A stretch of DNA of 16,346 bases from Cochliopodium minus (Eukaryota; Discosea; Himatismenida; Cochliopodiidae), in NCBI GenBank assembly GCA_024220525.1, contig JAMYWO010000436.1:10364-26709 (forward strand), given 5' to 3'. The notes beneath the pieces are model-generated. The model ran no database searches. It was not told where the DNA came from and saw only the letters and a program-made list of their open reading frames with translations. Below, piece after piece: positions 10,287-16,346 of this stretch; the stretch's first letter is position 1; every line of letters begins with the position of its first letter. Made by a program: the position numbers and the translations under genes.

Positions 10287-12048
10287 ATGAATGAATCCAA
10301 TACCAATAAATATACAATTGGACAATTTGGTGGCCAAATTTATGAACAAGAAATGATTATAGAAGGAAATAATCAAACCATAACCACCATAATCAAAAAT
10401 AAGCCAGTAATTTTTGATATCTCTTTATCAGATCCACAGATGATTGATAAGGTACAAAAAAATAATTTATAAAGTGATCAATGATTAACAATATATTTGC
10501 ATTATTCAGATTAAATTGAATCCCATTTTGGTTATAGATTTGCCAAAAGAAAATTTTCCCGATGTAAATATTAATTTATTCAAAACAGAACCATTCGAAT
10601 CGAGTTATAAAGTAGATTTGGTGAAAAAAGTTTTCAATATGCAAATAAAGATAAAGATATTGCCTGTGGAAAAAACTCCATTCAGAATAAAATTTCAAGT
10701 GTTTAAAAAGACAGGAGAGGGAACATCCAAATTTCTAATGGATGATAAAATAGATGAATTCATGAGTGATCCAATAAGGGTGATAAGTAAGCCACCACAA
10801 AAGGTATTAAAAATATTTTTTGTTTCAGCTAAAATTAAATAATAATGAATAAAGAAATAATCATTAAAGTTCTAAATTTAATATATGCTTTTTTATCTTC
10901 TGTAAAATAAAAGATATATTTTTCTTGTCTCTTTTTCAAACCCAATTATTTTTTTCCAGAAGAAAACATCTGCCACCACTTCCACAAAGAGAAAATTGAC
11001 TGAAACACAAACCAAGAACAGCAAAAAAGAAACAGAGGTAGTGAATGACGAAAACCCGATCAAAGAAATTTCGGAGAAGTTGGATAAGAATAATGAAATG
11101 TTGATTAACTTGCAAAATTCTTTTTTCCAATTTCACAAATTTTTCGAAAATCAAAACAACAATTTTTTTAATAACAATAACACAAACAATAACAACAGTA
11201 AGATTGAAAATAAAGCGGCGAACAAAGAACATAGTCTTTTGTTGAGTGACAGCAAAAATAGTTTGTTGTATACTAATGTCCTTGTAAATAATTACTTACA
11301 AAATCAAAAAAACAATAACAATAATAACAATGACAACAACATTAATAACAACAACAGTAATAACAACAGTAGCATTACTTTTCCAAATGAAATTAAAAAA
11401 GAAGAAATTAATTTGCTGAGTTCTCCTCTTCATTCCAACATCTCTGAAATCAAAAAGAACCACACAAATGACGCTCCTCCTTCTCCCATCAAACCTTACC
11501 AGCTCAGCGACAACTCTCTGAGCCACCTCTTTAGAGATCTCCATTACGAAGACAGCAACGAGGTTCTCAACAGTGATGATCACCAGAATCTCGACAACAG
11601 CCAGATCGAGAAGAGAAGGAAGATCGATCCTAACAACAAGAACGGCTCACTCAACAACGAAAACAACAATTCTTTGCACAACAACAGCAACGGCGACGAA
11701 GATTTCGATCTCCTTTCCAAGTTTGGCATTGATGATGAGTTCAAGTTCATGGCCATCAACCCCGAGCGTGAGAACCTCCAAAAAAACTTCCAGAGCTTCT
11801 CTAATTCTCTTTTCGAGTACCTTGCCATCAACGGCGAGCAAGAAACTGTCCATCTTTTGAAGCAGGGTTTCTCTTCTTTGGACAAGGAGCGCAAGAAACC
11901 TTTTTCCAAGCTTTTCAAGACTTTCGTCAAGGAGATCAAGAGGGATCAGTCTGAGTATGAGACCAACGCCTTTTCTCCTCTCAGCAAGCCCAATGATGAC
12001 GATGATGATTCTCAATCTTCTTCCTCTTCCAATTTCTTTGATTCTTAA
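10287..12048 (+). CDS. Asparagine-rich putative nuclear/transcription-factor-like protein
   Basis: Three exons, 10287-10451, 10510-10803 and 10960-12048, introns of 58 and 156 bp, both phase 0 GT-AG, encode 515 residues ending in TAA. Residues 1-153 form a beta-rich domain ending KFQVFKKTGEG...FMSDPIRVISKPPQK, matching the divergent neighbour. Exon 3 opens with KKTSATTSTKRK, a likely bipartite nuclear signal. A helical, possibly coiled segment follows (EISEKLDKNNEMLINLQNSF), then poly-Asn tracts (about residues 220-290), a Ser/Pro-rich region, and IDDEFKFMAIN, which echoes the EFYFMAELN end of the paralogue. About 90 further residues form a helical module (NSLFEYLAINGEQETVHLLK) before an acidic DDDDDS and Ser tail. 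Codon use changes within exon 3: after about 11400 Asn, Leu and Ile are mostly AAC, CTC and ATC, whereas exons 1-2 prefer A/T-ending codons. Function is not recognised; a DNA-binding regulator is inferred. Confidence 0.8.
11157..11370 (+). repeat. Low-complexity AAC/AAT tracts encoding poly-asparagine
   Basis: Three blocks of AAT/AAC codons within the third exon, with AAC and AAT mixed, so the protein-level repeat is held by more than pure DNA slippage. Such Asn tracts are common in amoebal genomes with strong A/T bias. Confidence 0.85.
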
Positions 12049-12241
12049 ATGACCTTTTCTCAATTAAAAAAAGCATTGTTTATTTTTCAGTTTTCAAATT
12101 TTTGGCTTGTTCTGTTTCCACTTTATTTGCTTGTTGTCTCATCAAAATGAATTTTTTTCATAAAGTCCATCACTATCAGAATATTGAATTTTGAAATATT
12201 TGTACAAATAAAAAAAAAAAATAGAAATTATTTAAAACACC

Positions 12242-13181
12242 ATGGAAATTGTTGAATCTACACGTGAATTTCTGACTGTAGTCAAAGAATCAGAGAATAA
12301 ATTTCAAATAATAAAAAATGGGATAAATGCTTTCGATAGTGCTGTTGCTTCTTCTATCATCCCTTGCACAATGGAGATGCGAGTCAATATCATCAAAGCA
12401 GGGCCCGCACAAACACTGTAATTGCCATCCAATATTAATTGGCTTCTCAAAATAATTAATTAGCTGTCAAATTAACATTAAATTAGGTTTGGTATAATGC
12501 CAAAGAGCAAATTCGATTTGAATGGAAAATTATCATCCTATTATTTTTATAACCATGATTATGTGAAAAAGGTAACAAGTATGAGTTAATAAAAATTAAA
12601 AATTAAAAATTAAAAATTAAAAATTAAAATTAAAAATTAAAAGAAAAAATAAAATATTAAAATAAATTTTACTTAGGGAATATTCTTCAGTCCTTGGAGC
12701 GACACCTTTTACTTGGATACTACTTTAAATTCTGAGAAAGCTGGGTGGGGAAGCTGGCAAGAAGCTTATTACATCGTTAAGATGGATTATGAAAATCAAG
12801 TAGTGGTGTTTACAAAGTAATTTTGGTTTAGTTTATTTTTCATTTTATTCATGATATTTTCAATTTTATTTTTATAAACAAAAAAGAGTACTGAAGACTG
12901 ACGAAAAAGTGAGAAGTGATAAAACTTTTAGCTATCCTCTTGGCGTCCAAGATTGGATATTCGCTTTGGATGTGGTGCATGACAAAGATGTTTACCAAGT
13001 GGAATTCAAAAGCTATATCTGGTCATTGGAATCTCACCATCTCTTCGGGATCAAATTCCACAACATGGCCAAAACTTTTATTCATGTTTTGAAAAGATAT
13101 CAAACAGAAAAGAAGATTAAAATTCCCAAAGTTTTAATAATAATGATTTTAAAAAGTGTTAAAGTGGATCAATTAAATTAA
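12242..13181 (+). CDS. SPRY-like beta-sandwich protein with a C-terminal helical tail
   Basis: Four exons, 12242-12417, 12487-12571, 12677-12816 and 12887-13181; introns of 69, 105 and 70 bp, GT-AG with phases 2, 0 and 2, giving 231 residues to TAA. Features resembling a B30.2/SPRY fold: MRVNIIKAGPAQTLFGIMPK (strand and turn of the W-x-[IV]-G-[IV] type), SSYYFYNHDYVKKGIFF, AGWGSWQEAYYIVKMDYENQ and VVVFTK, the last resembling the D-Y-x-x-G-x-[IV]-x-F strand. The C-terminus leaves this domain with WSLESHHLFGIKF, then TFIHVLKRYQTEKKIKIPKV and LIIMILKSV. That tail is also found in the next gene. SPRY domains bind protein partners; no target can be inferred. Weak similarity is the only basis for the SPRY call. 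The gene converges on the RCC1 gene with only 28 bp between their stop codons. Confidence 0.7.
12591..12642 (+). repeat. 7-bp tandem repeat (AAAAATT)n inside an intron
   Basis: Five perfect copies of AAAAATT, one copy shortened by a base, then another full copy. It fills most of the 105-bp second intron of the SPRY-like gene and carries no gene. Confidence 0.9.
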
Positions 13182-13209
13182 TTTTGAAATATATTTATTC
13201 GTTTTTTTT

Positions 13210-14594
13210 TTAATTTGTTAAAGATTGTCTAAAAATAAAATAAAGTAGATACTTAGGGAGTTTAAAGCCATGCTTGTTTTGAAAAGATTTCAAAACGAGA
13301 AGAAACTCAGTGATACATAGTTTAATTGCACCTGGAAAATGTTTGTGAGTTTGAGGAGACCATACATTGGTATCACCTGACCCAATAAACATGATTGAAG
13401 AGTTTTCAATCACCAATTCTTCATTGAAAAATTTAGTAGCAAAATATCCATTCACAATTATTTTTCCGTTGTTGTAATGGATGAAAGTACAGTCAGCTAG
13501 ACTGACAACTGATTCAATATTTTTGTCATTGTGAATTGTTTCAAGTCCAAATTCCTTCCCTTCTGGTTCAGTATTTGTAATTTTATTGGATGAATTGGAT
13601 CCAAAAGCAATTAACTCTCCATCCTCCTTCAAAATGAAACTGTGGTTGAATGCAGTACTGATCATTTTGATGTTTTCTAATTTCTTCAAAAATGTAGGTT
13701 TTAAAGCGTGCTCAAAAAAATCATCTTCTTCAATATTCAGACCCAATCTATTTTCATAACTATTTTTAAAAATACTAAAAAAAGAAAAATGAAAAAGAGA
13801 AAAATCAAACCAACACCCAAAAACGAAAATTTCTCCATTTTTTCTCAAGTAAATACTATGATTTAATCCACAATAAATATTTTCAATATCTTTGTCATTT
13901 AATAAAAAGGTAGGCGTGAGTTTGTTCTCTTTGTCTCCCAATCCAAGCTGTCCAAAAGGATTTTTACCAAACACAAACAGATCTCCATTTTCTTTGTAAA
14001 TCATCGAGTGGAATTCTCCACATGAAATAATTTTGATTGCTTCATCTTTCATCAGTAAAAAAGGTGTTGATTCTTTTTTTAAATTCGATTTTTCTATTCC
14101 TAATTGTCCATATTCATTGCTTCCAAACACAAACAGATCTCCATTTTCTTTGTAAATCATTGTATGCCAACCTCCACATGAAATCTTTTTTATCGTTGGA
14201 TCATTCATTACCAAAACTTCTTTATTCTCATTCTTGAAATTTCCTATTCCCAGCTGTCCTTCTTCATTTCTCCCATATCCGAATAAATCTCCATTATTCA
14301 TGAGGATGAAAGAAACATCCTTTCCCAAACAAATCGATTTGATATTTTTCTCATTCTTTATCAAAATAGGTTTATCAACTTTAGTTATCTCTTTCCCCAT
14401 TCCCAATTGTCCATATTCATTTCTTCCAAAACCAAATAAATCTCCATTATCTTTATGTTTATTGAATCATTGATAATTTATTGATAATTTATTGATAATT
14501 TATTGATAATTTATTGAGATATAAAAAGAAAATTTTCATTACAACAATAAATCAAAAGATGTGAGTAATGATATCCATTGCTTATTTTTTCCAT
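13210..14594 (-). CDS. RCC1-repeat (beta-propeller) protein
   Basis: Proposed exons on the minus strand: 14546-14594, 13817-14450 and 13210-13774, 415 residues ending in TAA. Repeats are clear: NGDLFGFGRNEYGQLGMGKE, NGDLFGYGRNEEGQLGIGNF, NGDLFVFGSNEYGQLG, NGDLFVFGKNPFGQLGLGDK, NGEIFVFG...NRLGLN and DGELIAFGSN, each with the preceding I-x-C-G-x-x-H-[ST] strand (ISCGGWHTMIY). RCC1 propellers act as guanine exchange or protein-binding scaffolds; nothing here shows which. The frame closes at a TGA just upstream of the first repeat, so I add a 49-bp first exon (MEKISNGYHYSHLLIY), which supplies the missing ISxG-x-H strand, over a 95-bp intron with a weak GTTGTA donor. A 42-bp GT-AG stretch (13775-13816) inside repeat five is probably a mini-intron: removing it joins VFG to IFKNSYENRLGLN. 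After about six blades the protein leaves the propeller with VWSPQTHKHFPGAIK and TEFLLVLKSFQNKHGFKLPK, a tail shared with its convergent neighbour. Confidence 0.8.
14470..14513. repeat. Four perfect copies of an 11-bp tandem repeat
   Basis: TTGATAATTTA is repeated four times without change, followed by TTGA. It sits in the proposed first intron of the RCC1 gene, directly upstream of its first full repeat. The perfect identity suggests recent expansion. Confidence 0.95.
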
Positions 14595-14870
14595 TTTTTT
14601 TTTTTTTTGCAATTATTTTTGATATAAGTTTTTAAAATTTCTTTTTTGGTCTGAAATTATTTTTTCCGTAAGCTTTTTTTTCGATGACTTCTTGTTTATT
14701 CTATTCCAAACAAATGAAGAACTGAAAGAGTTCAGTTTCGTATGAAACTTTTTAATTGAGAAGTGACGATACCCGTTGAATATAACCAAATTTTTAAAGT
14801 TTTTATTTTAAAAACTCTTCAATTAAAAAAAAGATTTAATTCAAAATAAATTCCAAGAAAATGTTTTTTT
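14595..14870. other. Intergenic region with two overlapping hairpins
   Basis: The region lies between the RCC1 gene start and the stop of the HEAT-like gene. AACTGAA-AGAG-TTCAGTT at 14720-14737 and AGTTTC-GTAT-GAAACT at 14734-14749 are perfect stems that share bases, so they could not form together; a run of five T follows the second one on the plus strand. On the minus strand a frame stays open for roughly 60 codons across it (for example FNGYRHFSIKKFHTKLNS) but has no ATG and no clear splice sites. I cannot decide between UTR, an upstream exon and a small RNA. Confidence 0.35.
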
Positions 14871-16213
14871 TTAATTAAAATTGTTTTCGATCAAGTTGAG
14901 GGAAGATTTGAGAGAGCAAATCTCTTTCTCAAGAGTGCTCTTTTCTTCTTTGGAAGAATTTTCAATCTCTGTGATTCTGCGAGAGAGCCAAGGTTGATCT
15001 TGATTTACAAAGTTGCATCGTACAGAGTTCAAAAGAGATACGCTACGAGTGCAGCCGAGGGTGAACAAACCAGTTACAGCCGCTTTACGGACTAAGTAGT
15101 TGAAATCAGAGTTTTCTCTGTATTTGACAATGTTCATCAGCAAGTCTTCTGTTTCTTCCAAAATTCTTTTGTTGTCTAAAAAAATGAAAAAAAATAAAAA
15201 AATAAATAATATCAAAGAAATGGAAATAAAATTAAACTTTTTTTTAAAAAAAATGAAAAATAAAAAAAAATAAAAAAAAAAATGAAAAATAATTTATTTA
15301 AAAAATTATAAATACGAAATTTGAAAAAAAGTAAAAAAAAAATAAAAAATAATATCAAAGAGACCAAACCTTTAAAGTGAAAAGAAACAAGATTAGCAAG
15401 TGCAGCGACAGCATAAGGGCGGGAAGTGTGAGGTTCTACATCAAACTGGTAGAATGTAATAAAGTATTTTTGATTTATTTTTGATTTTTTGATTTTATTT
15501 TTTAAATTTTTTTTTTTTTTTGAATTACCTGGTACTCTTTACATCTTTTGGTGAGAGTTTCTAAGGACTCCTCGTAGAAAGAAAGAGCCAACAAAGAAAA
15601 AGATCGGGTGATGTGCAAGTGAGAGTTCAAGTTGTTGGCGTGCTCCAAGATGAGGGAGTAATCTTCCTTGTATCTTTGGTTGCCCAATGCAATCAAAGCT
15701 CTTCCTTTAACCAGAAATAAAAAATGAATTAAAAGATAACCAGTGAAAAAAATAAAAAATAAAATTAAAAAATAAAATTGAATGAAATAAATATAATAAA
15801 ACTAAAAATAAAATATTAAAAAAAAGTTTACAAATATTATTTTTAGACCAAAATAAAAAAATTAAAGACAAAATAAAAGATGCAAAGGTAAGTATTTCAT
15901 TGAAAAAAAAAAAATTAAAAAAAAAATCAAAAATATAAATAAATAATAAAATAAAAAGAAGAAGAAAAATATAATTTAAAAAAAGTAAATACAAAATAAA
16001 TAAATTAAAAAAAAAAATTCTAAAAGTGTATAAAAAAAAAAAAATTGGAATTAAAAAATAAACCAGTTGATTTATAACCAATGTCTTTTTTGAGAAATTG
16101 GAGGAGAGTTTCTCTCATCAAGTTGCTTTTAGGGAAGTGCAAGCTGTTCTCCGCAAAGGAAAGTCTGGCCATGTCGTTTTCTTCTTCCAACATAAGCTTG
16201 CTGAATAGAGAAA
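14871..16213 (-). CDS. HEAT-like helical-repeat protein, C-terminal part (possible M1-type aminopeptidase C-terminus)
   Basis: Partial gene: exons 16064-16213, 15529-15704, 15370-15445 and 14871-15175 on the minus strand, introns of 359, 83 and 194 bp, GT-AG with phases 1, 0 and 1; about 234 residues to TAA. The first visible exon starts in phase 1, so the 5' part lies beyond the window. The protein is a run of helix pairs: FSKLMLEEENDMARLSFAEN, RETLLQFLKKD, GRALIALGNQRYKEDYSLIL, ITRSFSLLALSFYEES, RPYAVAALANLVSFHF, LVRKAAVTGLFTLGCTRSVS. It ends with a charged helix (KEEKSTLEKEICSLKSSLNL) that may form a coiled coil. R[KR]AA-x-x-[AG]L-x-x-LG is the HEAT signature. The layout, HEAT repeats then a terminal charged helix, recalls the C-terminal region of some M1 aminopeptidases, but no catalytic part is visible, so this is a guess. 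Other HEAT-type scaffolds fit equally well. Confidence 0.65.
15705..16063 (-). other. Long A-rich intron of the HEAT-like gene
   Basis: This 359-bp intron is about three times the usual size in this window and is nearly all A on the plus strand, with scattered T. A phenylalanine-rich open frame crosses it on the minus strand but that is only the poly-T content. I see no gene in it. Confidence 0.7.
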
Positions 16214-16229
16214 CTGTTTTTTTTAAAAA

Positions 16230-16346
16230 AGAAAATAAAAAAAAGAAAATAAAAAAATGATAATAAATAAAAATGAAAAATAAATAAAAATAAAAAATAA
16301 AAAAATAAAAAATAAAAAATAAAAAAATAAAAAATAAAAAATAAAA
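16230..16346. repeat. A-rich low-complexity array (AAAAAAT/AAAAT units) at the right window edge
   Basis: Irregular repeats of A-runs broken by single T fill the end of the window. They lie inside the intron upstream of the first visible exon of the HEAT-like gene, mirroring the T-rich array at the left edge. Confidence 0.85.

Noticed and set aside
11296-12063. Several open frames of 95-138 codons on the minus strand, and one in another plus frame, over the Asn-rich exon
   Set aside because: They are shadows of low-complexity AAC/AAT and Ser/Leu codons of the real gene; the translations are Val/Ile- or Ser-biased with no domain signal.
15707-16081. 124-codon Phe/Leu-rich frame resembling a membrane protein
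   Set aside because: It is the A/T-only 359-bp intron; the hydrophobicity comes from TTT and TTA codons alone.

Overview
This is a nuclear fragment of an AT-rich, intron-dense unicellular eukaryote. Eleven protein genes fit the sequence, ten whole and nine of them in full within the window. Ten of the eleven are broken or edged by short GT-AG introns (about 42-160 bp, one of 359 bp) made almost only of A and T, while exons are clearly richer in G+C. The gene types (class III PI3-kinase, pentatricopeptide protein, EF-hand/RhoGAP-like/F-box fusion, RCC1 repeats, a mucin-like surface protein, asparagine-rich nuclear proteins) suggest a free-living amoeboid protist. I lean towards Heterolobosea or Amoebozoa, but no single gene settles this. 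Stop codons TAA and TGA are both used at the ends of well-recognised genes, so the code looks standard.

Layout. At the left edge is the 3' end of a VPS34 gene (+). It converges on a small mitochondrial-type PPR gene (-). Four more minus-strand genes or parts follow: a type I surface protein with a GLUG/beta-helix-like ectodomain and a Ser/Thr/Pro-rich stalk (reading frame interrupted twice), a Ras-like GTPase-fold protein with a degenerate P-loop, and a 554-residue fusion of EF-hand-like, RhoGAP-like and F-box parts. Next is a divergent pair of related nuclear-type proteins (- at 8655-9548, + at 10287-12048) that share an N-terminal domain ending in a DPI-x-[IV]-ISK motif and a C-terminal EF-x-FMA motif; a perfect 11-bp inverted repeat lies in the shared promoter region. 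Then a SPRY-like gene (+) and an RCC1-repeat gene (-) converge with a 28-bp gap, and their proteins end in the same kind of tail. The right edge holds the 3' part of a HEAT-like repeat gene (-).

Function. There is no operon-like logic. Themes are membrane trafficking and signalling (VPS34, GTPase-like, RhoGAP-like), cell surface, and putative nuclear regulation. The strongest novel signals are the EF-hand/RhoGAP/F-box fusion, the divergent paralogue pair with its palindrome, and the tail shared by two otherwise unrelated neighbours. All exon joins given here were derived by hand from reading frame and GT-AG borders and have no transcript support. Both window ends lie in A/T homopolymer-rich tandem repeats inside introns, which looks like where an assembly would stop.
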